Assembly: GCF_030052815.1 (NCBI RefSeq)
Contig: NC_079494.1
Span: 38,178,467-38,242,466 of the forward strand
Reading direction: 5' to 3'
Length of the DNA stretch: 64,000 bases
Source: Hevea brasiliensis
Taxonomy: Eukaryota; Streptophyta; Magnoliopsida; Malpighiales; Euphorbiaceae
The notes beneath the pieces were generated by a model that saw only the letters and a list, made by a program, of their open reading frames with translations, made no database searches and was not told where the DNA came from. Both the position numbers and the translations under genes were made by a program. Below are positions 35,301 to 46,290 of the stretch, piece by piece (position 1 is the first letter of the stretch; every line of letters begins with the position of its first letter).

Positions 35301-35701
35301 GAAATGACCAAAATGCCCTCCGTTTGGCTTATTGAGCCAAAATCATCTGTACCGATTGAAAATTTTTTCTAAGCCTTTTCTTGGCATTCTAATGCCATAG
35401 AACCCTCAATGACTCTTCTCTGGAGTCTCAAAAATTATTTTATGAATTTTCTCCCTGGTCTAGGGCTCCTAGTTGCGAGAACCGCAACTTCCCATTGAAT
35501 TACCCATTGCTAGGGCACCGGCTCATTTAACTTGATTGTATTTTATTTTAAAATTTTTCCTAAATTTTTCTTATTATTTTTTGAGTTAATTATGGTTCCT
35601 CACTTTAGTTTAAATATTTTTCCAGACGTTCTAGCTGTCCGAACCGACACCGGTCAACGGAACAATAGAATGTACGGAATGGATATAGTGAGGGTGTTAC
35701 A
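32391..35701 (-). repeat. Element B 5' LTR
   Basis: Starts TGTGACACCCCTTACCC and ends GTGAGGGTGTTACA. Homologous to the split copy 15431-17334 plus 29551-30954, and more distantly to LTRs D (37555) and G (56295), which lie in the opposite orientation. It holds the palindromes GCAGTACTGC (33571-33580) and TTGGCATGCCAA (33594-33605). No gene is visible. Confidence 0.9.
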
Positions 35702-36509
35702 GCACTTCTAGTCAAAGATGACAAAGAAACAAAAGGGATTCCAAGATCTGGGGATAGTAAAATGTATGGCACACTTTGCAGAAGGTCACTTGAAATGATG
35801 GCAATTGCGAGACTTCATAGTTAACTAAGGGCATTTGTGAGATTTATCCTTGTACCCTTTTCCATAAAGTTGTACCTTCATACTTTTGATCATAAAACCA
35901 TAGTATAATTATCTTCTTACACCATGAATAAATTTGTGCATGTTTTATCCACTCTGGTTTATGCGCTATTAATTTGCTGAAAGCTTTTTATATAAGGAGA
36001 ATCGATACACAGGTAACTTTATATACTTTACTTTGAGATTTGCAGGAGGGCAAATAATCATCGGGCAACTGGTGCATCTAAAAAGCGAAAACCTACAAGG
36101 ATGCTCCCAAAAAAGAAAAAAAAAAAAAGGTAAGAGTGAAAATTGGAAAGGGCACTCCTAGCAAAATGAGGGAAAGAAGGCAAAAACCTGAAAGGGCGCT
36201 TTCTGAAAAATAAGCGAAGGGTGAAAATCCGAAAAGACGCCCTGGAAAAGGGAGTCCAAAAAAAAAAAAAGAAAAAAAACTAGTAGTGAAAACCCAAAAG
36301 GGCACTTTTAGTCAGAAATGGTAAGAAGTAAAAGCCAAAAAGGGGTGCTAGAGAAAATCATGGGCTAAGCCTCGTAACTCGTCCTGGACTTTTCCATCAA
36401 TTATTTGTTTTTGGGATCTTGTTAAGTAAACTTTGTTTGGAATAACACCATTCATCATATTTGCTTTGTGAGCATTTGAGGTATATACGCAAAATTTATT
36501 TACGATAGT
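35702..36509 (+). other. Tat 3' untranslated region with repeated CCC-AAAA-GGG hairpin motifs
   Basis: Continues the Tat sequence interrupted at 15430. No ORF of note. The core GTGAAAACCCAAAAGGGC, in variant forms, occurs near 36128, 36183, 36222, 36285 and 36327, spaced roughly 40-60 bases and separated by A-rich runs. Each core can fold as a 3-bp CCC/GGG stem with a four-base A-rich loop. The same motif stands at 15404-15424 on the other side of element B, showing that the two stretches were once contiguous. Confidence 0.7.
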
Positions 36510-37335
36510 CAGCTAAGTTAGATCCAAGTTGATTTTAACTTTCAATATTTAATTTCCTGTCATCAACCGCTGAGTTCAAGATCCAAGTTGATTTCAATTT
36601 TTAACATTTAATTTCCTGTCATCAACCTCTGGGTTCAACATCCAAGTTGATTTTAATTTTCAGTATTTAATTTTTTGTCATCAACCTCTGGGTTCAAGAT
36701 CCTAGTTAATTTTCATTTTCAGCATTTAATTTCCTGTCATCAACCTCTGGGTTCAAGATCCAAGTTGATTTTAACTTTTAACATTTAATTTCCTGTCATC
36801 AACCTCTGGGTTCAAGATCCAAGTTGATTTTAATTTTCAACATTTAATTTCCTGCCATCAACCTCTAGGTTCAAGATCCAAGCTTATTTTAATTTTCATC
36901 ATTTAATTTTCTGTCATCAACCTCTGGGTTCAAGATCCAAGTTGATTTTAACGTTCAATATTTAATTTCCTATCATCAACCTCTGGGTTCAAGATCCAAG
37001 TTGATTTTCATTTTCAGCATTTAATTTCCTGTCATCAATCTCTGGGTTTAAGATCTAAGTTGATTTTAATTTTCAGCATTTAATTTCTTGTCATCAATCT
37101 CTGGGTTCAAGATCCAAGTTGATTTTAATTTTCAGCATTTAATTTCCTGTCATCAATCTCTGGGTTCATGATCCAAGTTTATTTTAATTTTCAGCATTTA
37201 ATTTCCTGTCATCAACCTCTGGGTTCAAGATCCAAGTTGATTTTAACTTTCATCATTTAATTTCCTGTCATCAACCTTTGGGTTCAAGATCCAAGTTGAT
37301 TTTTAATTTTAAGCACTTTAATTTCCTATTATTCT
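36510..37335 (+). repeat. 59-bp tandem array in the Tat 3' untranslated region (about 14 copies)
   Basis: ATCAACCTCTGGGTTCAAGA starts units at 36562, 36621, 36680, 36739, 36798, 36857, 36916, 36975, 37034, 37093, 37152, 37211 and 37270, an exact 59-bp spacing, with a degenerate unit before and after. Each unit also carries CCAAGTTGATTTTAATTTTC and CATTTAATTTCCTGTC. There are no spacers. Tat-lineage elements are known for hypervariable tandem repeats between integrase and the 3' LTR. Confidence 0.95.
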
Positions 37336-37472
37336 AGATCTGAGCTGATTTCAATTTTCAACCTTTGGATTCTAATATCCCAGCCGCCCAAAATATGGTT
37401 CTAAATCTTTGCATGATTCCTATACAAGAGAATTTCATTCTCTTTAATAGAAATTATGTAAAGAGTGGCAGC
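37336..37472 (+). other. Tat sequence before the 3' LTR, with candidate polypurine tract
   Basis: No gene is seen. The last bases, AAGAGTGGCAGC (37461-37472), stand directly before TGTAGACACC and are the likely, imperfect, polypurine tract. Confidence 0.55.
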
Positions 37473-37554
37473 TGTAGACACCATATTTTGGTCAACCCTC
37501 AAATGCAAGGTTCTTTCAAAAATTGAAACTTCATTATTTTGTCCGTTCTCGATC

Positions 37555-40500
37555 TGTAACACCTTCACTTTAGATAGTCCGTACGTTCTACTATTCCGAT
37601 GACCAATGTCTGACCGGACAGCTAGAATGCCTGGAACTATATGTAAACTAGATTGAGGATTCATAAATAACCCAAATAATGATAAGAAAAAATTTAGAAA
37701 AATTTAAGCTATAAAATACACCAAGGTTAAATGAGCCGATACCCCGGTGATGGGTGACCCTAACGGAAAGTTACTGTCTTCACAGCTAGTAGCCCTAAAC
37801 CCGAGGGAAATTCCGTGAAATAATTTTTGGGACTCCAGAGAAGAGTCATTGAGATTTTGATGGCACTAGAATGCCAAGAAAATGCTTAGAAAAATTTTTA
37901 AATCGGTACAGACAATTTTAGTCTGTTAAGCAAAAAGAAGGACATTTTGGTCATTTTGTCTTCAGAGATGATTTTTGACCAACTTGTCTATTTAAGTAAG
38001 TGAATTAAATGACATAAAATATGAATAAATATTGCTAAAAATTAAATTGAAAATGAGTAGGAAAGAAAAGAAAAGAAAATGAATAAAAATTGGAATTATG
38101 ACATAAGATGATGTCATTTAACATGCCTCCACAAATCACAATGCAATAAGCTTTCTTAAAACAATTAAAAGAGATAAAAATCAAAGAAAAAAAAAATAGA
38201 TTTTCCTTCTTCTTCTTCAGCTTACCAAGACACTTCCATGAGCCTTTCTACCATTAATGAATTTTTGAGCTTTATTTCCTTCCTTATCTCACCCCAAACT
38301 TACTAGTAGTCTTCACAAGAATTAATCCTAGCACCTTGAACAACCCCTAGGCAGTAAAAAGGAAGGGAAACCAAGAAGTTTATCAAGCTTGGGGTTAGCT
38401 TTCCAAGAGGTTAGTGCTATTTCTCTTTACTTTCTCTTTAGATTTCATGTTGGGAGCATGAATTGAGTTGGAAATTTAAGGAATTGAAAGAAAATAATCA
38501 TGTATGGACCAACTTCCATTTTTGGCAGCCTTGATGATTGAAGTGTTTGATGAGTTTTGAATGAGTTAAAATTGCTTATGGGTGGCTTTGAATGTGAATA
38601 TGAGACTTATAACATCATTAAGTATGTTGAATTAATGTATGTGCATGAATGAATATTTGAGAATTAGGGTTTAAGGCATGAAGTTAGGGTTTTGCTCATG
38701 TGTTGGTAAATGGAAAGTCCTTATGGTCAATTAGTGACTATTTGGCTATGTTTGATGAGGAGTTAAAGTGAATTATGGCTTTGAATTTGAGATTGGGTAT
38801 GCTGCCTCATAGGACCTGCAAGGTTGGATATGAGTCTAGCAAGTTTGGGCAACTGTAACTTGAGTGCTGTAGGTTCAATTGGTGCAAGTTCAATTGAACA
38901 TGAAACTAGACACATAATGGCACAACTTTGATGAAGAAACCTTGTCTAAAAAACAAACTTAGAATACCCTAAAAATTGACCAAATCTGGGTAACCAACCT
39001 GCTGGTCCTGGAAATTGACCAAACAAACAGTGTTTGTTCATTTGCCCATAACTCAGTGTAGAAATGTCCAAATGACCTAAATTTTATATCAATAGAAAGC
39101 TTAGACAATTTAGAACAACTTTCATGTAGAACACAAACTCAAATTTTAGACTTAACCAAATGAAATTGCTAGCCAAAATTGAGCTACCAAATCAGGTAGA
39201 ACCAGGACTGCCCAGAATTTTGGGTACAGGTCCATCCGGCTAGTTATGGTAAAATGGCCATAACTTGAGCTACAAAACTCCAAATTAATGATTCAAAAAT
39301 GGAAATTGAACTAAAAACAATAAGTAACAACTTTGATTAAGAACATTTGGCCAAATTCTCACTGTAAAATTGCTTAATAGAATAGTGAACTCTAGCACCC
39401 AAAACTGAAATTTTTTATTTATTTCCTATTGGTTTGAAGTATTGATTGGCAACCAAATGCCAACACTTTTATGAACCAAAATGTGGTAATTTCATGTGGT
39501 TAGAACTCATGTAACTATTATGTAAGAGAAAGTCAACATTTTGAATAAATAGTATGTGAATAGTAACCCCAAAGACATAAGAAATAATAATAGAAATTAA
39601 TAACTTGCATGATTAATAGCATATGAGAAATAAGAAAAACGTTTTGAGTATAATGGTTTATGAAAACCATTGCTGTGAATTGTGATGAATATGAGTGATA
39701 TAATGAATAAATATATGAATTATGCTGAAGGCAAAATTTATGTAAAAATATATTTTAAAAATGTATATTTCTGTTAGGAATAGAATTGAAATGTTATAAA
39801 TTATAATTGAAATTTGTGATGAAATAATGAAATAATACAACAAACATATTAACATTTAATGGTATTTATGTGCCCATGTATTGCCTAGATACGTGTGTCA
39901 GATTGGATAGATTGGCATGCCAATAGGGTATTGTTTTAGCAGTACTGCGTAAGGCTTTATGCCCGCACTCATGGCTTTTATGCCCGATTATATGTTATCA
40001 TGGCTTTTAAGCCATACTGACTGCATACGTGGTTAACGTTCCATGTCCCATGGTATGACGGCCTGAGGCACTGCTGTGTCCAGTGCCAACGACCCGTTAT
40101 CCAGTTTAGTCAGCCTGTCATAGGTTACCTGGGCAGTGTAAATTATTGAAATTATTTAAGAATATTAGTAATTCAAAACATTAGAAAGTATTGAATGAAA
40201 TGAGAAAAAAAAAAAAGATTAGCAATGGAAATATAACTGAATCAAGTAGTACAAATGAAATTTTTAGAATTGTAGGAACCGAAAATACAATACTCCTAGA
40301 ATTAATCTATATATCGAATATTATTACTGTATAAACTCAACACTTCCAAAGAGGGACAAAATAGAATATAAGATAGTTGATATTAGAAATATCATACTAA
40401 ATTTAATTGATACCCAATTATCTAAATTATACTTCAGTCTTTCTTATTTGTATATATTATCTTTTTGTTATATTATTGCACCATTAAGAAAAAATGCTTA

Positions 40501-41105
40501 GCGCGATGGATTTGTTTTCTTCGCGCAAGTACTAAAAATAAAATCCAGTGGACATTTGACTGGGGTTTTTGGAGTTCAGATCTGCAGAAGTGTCAGAAGT
40601 GTTCAAGTTATCACCTCTTCAGCGATGCATGTAGATAGGGCTCACAAAAGTTATTTTATGTATTTATAATTAGTTATTAATTGTAATATAAATTATGGTA
40701 TTGTAATTAATTTGTACTTCATGTAAATTGTGAATTTATGAAATTAGCTTGTAAATCATGTAAATTATGAAGTTTGAGAATTTTGATACATAAATTGAGA
40801 ATGAATGGATATGTATGCAAATGAGTTGCAAGAATTGAATGTGTGATGAGATGATTATGAAAATAACTGATGAGATTTTATTATGAAAATATTGTTGAAA
40901 TTTCAAGCAGGTGAATAGTGAAATACGCCAAATAGTAATAGAAACAGGGGAAACTCTACTTGTTTCTCCATAGAAAGATAATTGATATTAAAATATAATG
41001 AGAAAAAATTTTTTAAAGGAATGAAGTAAGATAAAATAGGGTGCTCCGGCACTGAGTATGACATGCCTTGCTCGGTTACACTGTAGTCAGGTGAGGGGTG
41101 TTACA
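37555..41105 (+). mobile_element. Solo LTR D (relative of element B), plus strand
   Basis: Begins TGTAACACCTTCAC and ends GGGGTGTTACA, 3,551 bp. It is flanked by a perfect 5-bp duplication CGATC (37550-37554 and 41106-41110) with no internal region, so recombination between two LTRs removed the rest. It is homologous, in opposite orientation, to the LTRs of B, and in the same orientation to G. It contains TTGGCATGCCAA (39912-39923) and GCAGTACTGC (39939-39948). ORFs inside have no recognisable product. Confidence 0.9.
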
Positions 41106-41707
41106 CGATCGATGACCCGATCACAGGTAGTTTTTCTGAACTCACCAATGGCTTGTCTTCGAAATAAATCGATCTCACATTCAAGTTAGATTGCTTTTTG
41201 ATCTCTTGGCCTTTATCCGATGTGTTCGAATCAATATTGGACCTCCGAACCATTCAATCTTGCATGCTTTTATTTTCCAATCTCTCTATGTTCAAATACC
41301 TCAAAATTCCAGATCTGCATATGGTATTGTGATCAAGTATCTCGATCGAATTGTCCAAACATTCTTCAAGCAAAGCTAAGGTTTTATCCTATCCCTAAAT
41401 AATGATTCTGACCTTAAAAAGCTCAAGTCATTTTCAAATCTTTACAATTCTATCAAATCACTCTTCAATTGTTTTAAAGTTTCATTTGATATTCAGTCAC
41501 GGCTCCGTTTAATCTCATTTTCACATGTAATGTTTTTCCGATCTCTTGGAGTGACTTGATGTTTTATGATTAATAACTGATCTCAGGTTTAATATTCAAC
41601 TTCATTCAATTGATTAAGTACTCAGACAATTTGGTTTGGATGTTTTCCGATCCCATCAAGAAATTGAACATGAAAAGACTTAGATTCATTTCAAAATAAA
41701 AAAATAC
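41106..41707 (+). other. Tat LTR segment with no gene
   Basis: The duplication copy CGATC (41106-41110) is followed by 600 bases rich in CCGATC/GATCTC motifs. I see no convincing ORF here. Confidence 0.6.
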
Positions 41708-42624
41708 AAGTCATTCGGCAAGAGGGTCTCCCCTAACCTGCTCTCTGAGTACATTATCAGTTCTATCAATCTCTTTCTCTCTCTCTCTCAGGCTCCTCCT
41801 CACTCTTCTCTTCACCTTTGGGGATGAGACCACCATCCAAGAGAAGTCTTCCTCAGGATAGCGCCTCACAAGCTCGGCCAGAAGATTGCCATGAGCATTC
41901 ACATAAGCACCAGCTTCTCTCGCCAAGGCCTCTTCTTCTTTCACTTTGATCTCTTCGGTAAGGTGAGTGACATTGGTAGATCGGCAGGCCCAAGCATCTT
42001 CAAGTTCCCACTCCAGTTCAGCTATCCTATCCTCGTAAGACTTCGTCCGATCTTCAATTTGGGTGATGTGGTCCTAAGCAGACAAAAGTTGGGCTCTGGC
42101 TGAAGCTGCATCCTGGACCGCCTTCAGAATTTTCTATCTCAAGAGATGGGCCTTTTCTCTAATTATATGTTGGTTTACAATGCTCTCTACACTCAAGCTC
42201 ATCGTTTGAGCTAGGAGATCATCAATGCTATCTGGAACTAGTCTATTCTGATCTTCCTGAAAGCAGATGGTGGCACCCAGGACCTTGGCCACGTCAAGAT
42301 TCCCTCGAACTGAGCGATTCTTTTCCAGGGAGTGGATGAGGACCTGAGCACCACGAGAGAAGGTCCTTAAGATTGGTCCGGAAGGCCCTCCTTCCGCACT
42401 TAAAGAAATCGGTGGAGGCAGTGGTTCAGCTTGTCGAGGAGGGGAAGGAGCGATCTCTACCTCTGGGGCTGGCTGTTCTGGAGGTTAGAATGAAGAGTTC
42501 GGCACTTCTATTGAGTCTTGCCTCGGCGTTTGGGAGGCAGTAGTAACTTTCATTTCTCGCACTTTCCGGGCGACCTCCCTTTTTCATTTGCGGCTCTCCT
42601 TCGCACTCTCGCCTCTTGCCATAC

Positions 42625-42685
42625 CTACACAGAGAACAAGTTATTGAGATCACCAAAGTTAGGAGATTGAAGATTTAGGTTATAC
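42625..42685 (-). other. Candidate intron 2 of the antisense ORF
   Basis: On the minus strand the donor is GATCA|GTATAACC and the acceptor TTCTCTGTGTAG|GTATGG, removing 61 bases that contain a stop. Coding-like sequence with matching character lies on both sides. Short for a plant intron; a prediction only. Confidence 0.4.
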
Positions 42686-43401
42686 TGATCCCTGGTCTGA
42701 GGTTAAAGAGCTGCAACTCATAGTCCTCATGGGCGATCATTTACATTAGCCACCACTTCAGTTCGGCCATAACCACATCCAAACACGAACACTTGTGAGT
42801 GTCTGCCTGATCCTTCAATTCCTTTACCATGGCGTCCTCGTCCTTATTTAGGGTTGTCTTCTTTGGAATTGAAGGAACCAGATACTGCCAACTGTGCGGG
42901 ATAGCCTCAAAGCCATTCGAGTCCTTGCTCCTCAATATGAAGAACTGATTTTTCTAATTCTTCAACGAAGAAGGGAGATCAGTGAAAAGCTCGCAATTGG
43001 GCTTAGCTTAGAGAAACCAATGCTCATTGTCCTTTCACCGAGTGAGCCTATGCAACTCAGAAAAAACCTTTATTGTAGGCTCGAGCTTTTTAGCTCTGCA
43101 TAAACCTCTGAAAGCCACTAGAGTTCGCCAGGAGTTCATGTGTACTTGGGCTACATAGACATGAGGAATTTCAGAATGGCTTTAAAGAATTCGTTCAGGG
43201 GAAATAGAAGCTCGATCTTTAATTGTTCTTCATATACCATGATCAAGTCATTTTCTTCAAATAAATGATCAGCTCGGAGATCGCCATGACATCTGATAAG
43301 CTCAAAGGAGTCAGTTCGAAGATTGTACTCTTGGCTAATGGACTGGAGATCGGTCTCCTTAAGAACCAATGGCAACTCATCTATGGGTAAGTTCTCTTTC
43401 T

Positions 43402-43497
43402 CTGAAAAAGACGATTATTTTGATTTAGTTGCCTGGCCATGGGCTAGGATAGAGGTTGTAGAAGGTTCGGGTCACTTGCTCGGTCTGGCCACCTCAC
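43402..43497 (-). other. Candidate intron 1 of the antisense ORF
   Basis: On the minus strand GACGAAG|GTGAGGTGG is a strong donor and AATCGTCTTTTTCAG|AG a strong pyrimidine-rich acceptor, 96 bases apart. They separate the short first exon from the exon carrying LPLVLKETDLQ. Confidence 0.45.
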
Positions 43498-43722
43498 CTT
43501 CGTCCGATTTTCATCAAATATGAATGAAAGGAGGACTAGCAGCTCTCTGACCATCGGTACTGCTCATTTAGAGAACAAAATTGAAACCAATCAGAAAAAG
43601 ATCAAAACTCTTATCCAAGTATAAATCGGCTCTGAAAAACTCTAAAAAAAAAGGGAGAGTGTCGAAGTCGCTAGAGGAAGGTCTGAAAATGATATAAGGG
43701 AACAAATAGCTAACCTCCTCCC

Positions 43723-43730
43723 TATTTATA
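43723..43730 (-). promoter_or_regulatory. TATA-like box of the antisense ORF
   Basis: The minus strand reads GGGTATAAATAGGGAGG, a textbook plant TATA context, about 155 bases upstream of the ATG at 43567. Confidence 0.45.
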
Positions 43731-44017
43731 CCCGCCCGAGCATTAAATGCTCACAAAGCCCCAAGTGACGCATCGGTTCACGGAACTAGGCCGTTTCAAT
43801 GACACGTCGAAAGAAGATTCTAGAAACAAAATAAAAGGTCGGACAAATGAGATCGGTTAACAAAGGTCATCAGATCGAATAGGGTTCCGAACCAACAGAT
43901 CTATAAATAGCTATTCGTCTAGGGATCAGATCGGGCACATTTATCAGAGATCGGAATAATAACCAATACAATAATAAAATAAAAACATTCAAGGCAAATT
44001 TCATTTCATTTCCGAAA

Positions 44018-44148
44018 GATCAGATTACATCATTTGGGCAATCTCTCGAGATCAGATTACATCATTTGGGTGATCTCTCAAGATCAGATTTCATCATTTC
44101 GGCGATCTCTCAACAGATCAGATTAAATCATTTAGGCGATCTCTCAAA
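44018..44148. repeat. Four 32-34 bp tandem repeats in the Tat LTR
   Basis: GATCAGATTACATCATTTGG plus GCAATCTCTCGA repeats at 44018, 44050, 44082 and 44116 with small changes. Confidence 0.85.
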
Positions 44149-44174
44149 ATCAGCACCACATTCTATCTAACTTA

Positions 44175-46274
44175 TGTTAGTAGTATGCCCTAGAGCATAT
44201 CATTTAGTATGTATCTTGTACATATTTTTAATAATAAAAGGCATTTCCACTTTTCCGTTTACATAATATATTTATGTGTAATAGAAAAGGTCCATTGATA
44301 TTTTTTTAGAAATATTATTCTTAAGTTGTTAAGAATATGAGTGACAATATTTCTAGCACAAAGTATCATAAATAGGTTCACAATCGAGGATACTTCATAA
44401 TAAGGACATGACTTATCCAGAAAGATTGTATTCATGTTTGTTCCCAAGTTATTTATATGAGATATAAATAAGATGGAATGGTGAGTCTCATGCCATATAA
44501 CAAACTTGATAGGCACTTATAAATGATAAGTAGGTCGAACGACACTTATGACAAGCACATGGAGTTTACTCTTGTCAATGTTTTGTCATAAATCATATCA
44601 GTGCATATAATCTTTAGACCTGAGATAGCACATTTATCTTGTATATAGGTAGTTTGAGTTTGATACTGCTTTCATACTTGTACTATGTATGGGTATATGG
44701 GCATGTGTTGGCTCCTGCTAGTTATATATGGAGGTAGGTGTTGATCAAGATGGAATCTGTTCCTCTAAGTAAATAGAGATAAAATCCTATGTTCATTTAA
44801 TTGTTCTTGATGTTTCAAGTTCCTGGCCAGGACAGATAGATTTATTCATAAAAGAGTTTCTGATGAGAAAAATATTTTAATAAACAACTGTAATTAAAAT
44901 AGAACATAATATTAATAGCATATTGATTTTGACATTAACCATGACTCAATCTTGTGTTGGGATTTTGTAACTGTGAGATTCTAGTGCATGGTAACATATG
45001 ATTATAGGTTCATTTAAGGTAAATCTTATTACTAATTGGGTGGCCATGGCATGCTATGCTAGGTGTTAACCATGGTCTATGAGGTTCATAAAATGATTTA
45101 GAGAAATCATTTATGGTAAGAAAGAGTTCTGATGATATTAAGAGTTGATATCATGTCTCATTGCCAATTAGTGATGAGCCTAGTAAGTCACACACATACA
45201 CAAGTTATCACCTATTTAAATATGATTTAATTAATTAATTAAAGAGTTTAATTGATTAATTAAATAGATTTGGTTTGCAATAAAATTACAAAGTCCCTAG
45301 CATGACTTGAAACCAAATCTAGATTATTGGATGTGTAGTATAAATTAAATTTATATTTAAAGTGTTTAAATATGAATTTAATTGATGAGAAATTAATTAA
45401 TAGAGATTAATTAATTAATTTATATTTGATATAAATTAATTAGAAGAAGAAAATAATTATTTTGGGTTAAGAACTCAAAATTAAGACACGAGGCATTTTG
45501 GTCATTTTGCAGTGTGACACGTGGCACCATGAGATGGTGACACATGGCATAACACATAAGCTTGCCAAATGTTTTTTAATCATGTAAGATGATTAAAATC
45601 AAGATTAAATATAGGTTTGACACTTGGCACAATGTGATTGGGTCACTTAAACCTAGAGCTAATCAAAAGGTGACATGTGGCTAGGGTTTAATGTGTTAAC
45701 CTAGCTATTTAAGTGGGGTTATGAAAAGAAAACACAACCAGCAGCCTCTCCTCTCATATGTCACGCCACTTTGAGCCTCTCCAGCTATTTCTCTTCATCT
45801 CTCATCAATTCAAAGAGATTAGCCATCAATCTCTTGAATTAAGAACACTAGAAATTGTTTCTAGTGTCCTGTTTGCATCTCTAATCTCTTAAAAGGCAGA
45901 ACTTGAATTTCTAATTAATAGAAAAGGCTTTAGAAGCTGTTCAAGGGCTGCCATAGGTGTTCTTGGTGTGGACAAGCTAGAGGGACAACATCTGGTGTCC
46001 TGAAGACTAATCTCAAAGGCGCAGACACGCAAAGACATCAAGAGGTTAGTGTAATCGTTCTTGATTTAATCTAGGGTTCTAAAATTAATCTGATTAATTT
46101 TAAAATCTTAAATGGCAAATACAGATCCAAAAACATATTAAAAGAGTTTTAATATGTTGTTTATCATTGAAATCAAATAGATAAAAATAAATCTTGCATG
46201 GTGCTTGTGACCCTAGGTGAAAATTTTTGAATTCAATAGTATAATCTTGTGTTTTTCACGCTTCCATTCCTTCA
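44175..46274 (+). repeat. Copia-2 5' LTR
   Basis: Starts TGTTAGTAGTATGCCC, ends CTTCCATTCCTTCA. A TATA-like CTATTTAAGTGG lies near 45703. The antisense 85-codon ORF is at 44259-44516. It pairs with 51569-53671. Confidence 0.95.
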
Positions 46275-46276
46275 AT

Positions 46277-46290
46277 TGGTATCAGAGCCA
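46277..46290 (+). promoter_or_regulatory. Copia-2 primer-binding site (tRNA-iMet)
   Basis: TGGTATCAGAGCCA, two bases inside the 5' LTR, complementary to initiator tRNA-Met. Confidence 0.95.

Larger units (their letters stand above)
15431..35701 (-). mobile_element. Element B: gag-only Tekay-like LTR retrotransposon, minus strand, containing nested element C
   Basis: Two LTRs of about 3.3 kb flank only about 1.4 kb of internal sequence (30955-32390). In minus orientation the order is 5' LTR (32391-35701), degraded tRNA-iMet primer site, gag with zinc knuckle, polypurine tract, 3' LTR (15431-17334 plus 29551-30954). No protease, reverse transcriptase or integrase is present, so it needed a helper. 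The termini are TGTGACACC...GTGTTACA. The flanks GCGTT and GCACT are a plausible 5-bp duplication with two transitions. The gag and LTR ends resemble chromovirus C. Element C lies inside its downstream LTR. Confidence 0.85.
41708..43567 (-). pseudogene. Antisense extra ORF in the Tat LTR (PF04195-like), with two candidate introns
   Basis: Minus strand. A TATA-like TATAAATA (43730-43723) lies about 155 bases before the ATG at 43567 (MSSTDGQRAASPPF). Candidate intron 1 is 43497-43402. The next exon has LPLVLKETDLQSISQEYNL, FELIRCHGDLRADHLFEEND and LLFPLNEFFKAILKFL, then NSWRTLVAFRGLC, WKNQFFIL and GFEAIPHSWQYLVPSI. This order resembles plant 'putative gypsy type transposon' proteins (PF04195) by memory of the family. 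After candidate intron 2 (42685-42625) come MARGESAKESR, a proline-rich stretch, a helical charged region, and ALAREAGAYVNAHGNLLAEL followed by RRYPEEDFSWM, ending at 41711. Frameshifts and stops break it. Function unknown; extra ORFs of this kind are known in Tat and Athila elements. Confidence 0.55.

Noticed and set aside
36510..37335. Regular 59-bp repeats as a CRISPR array
   Set aside because: Units are head to tail without unique spacers, the context is a plant retrotransposon 3' UTR, and no cas genes exist.
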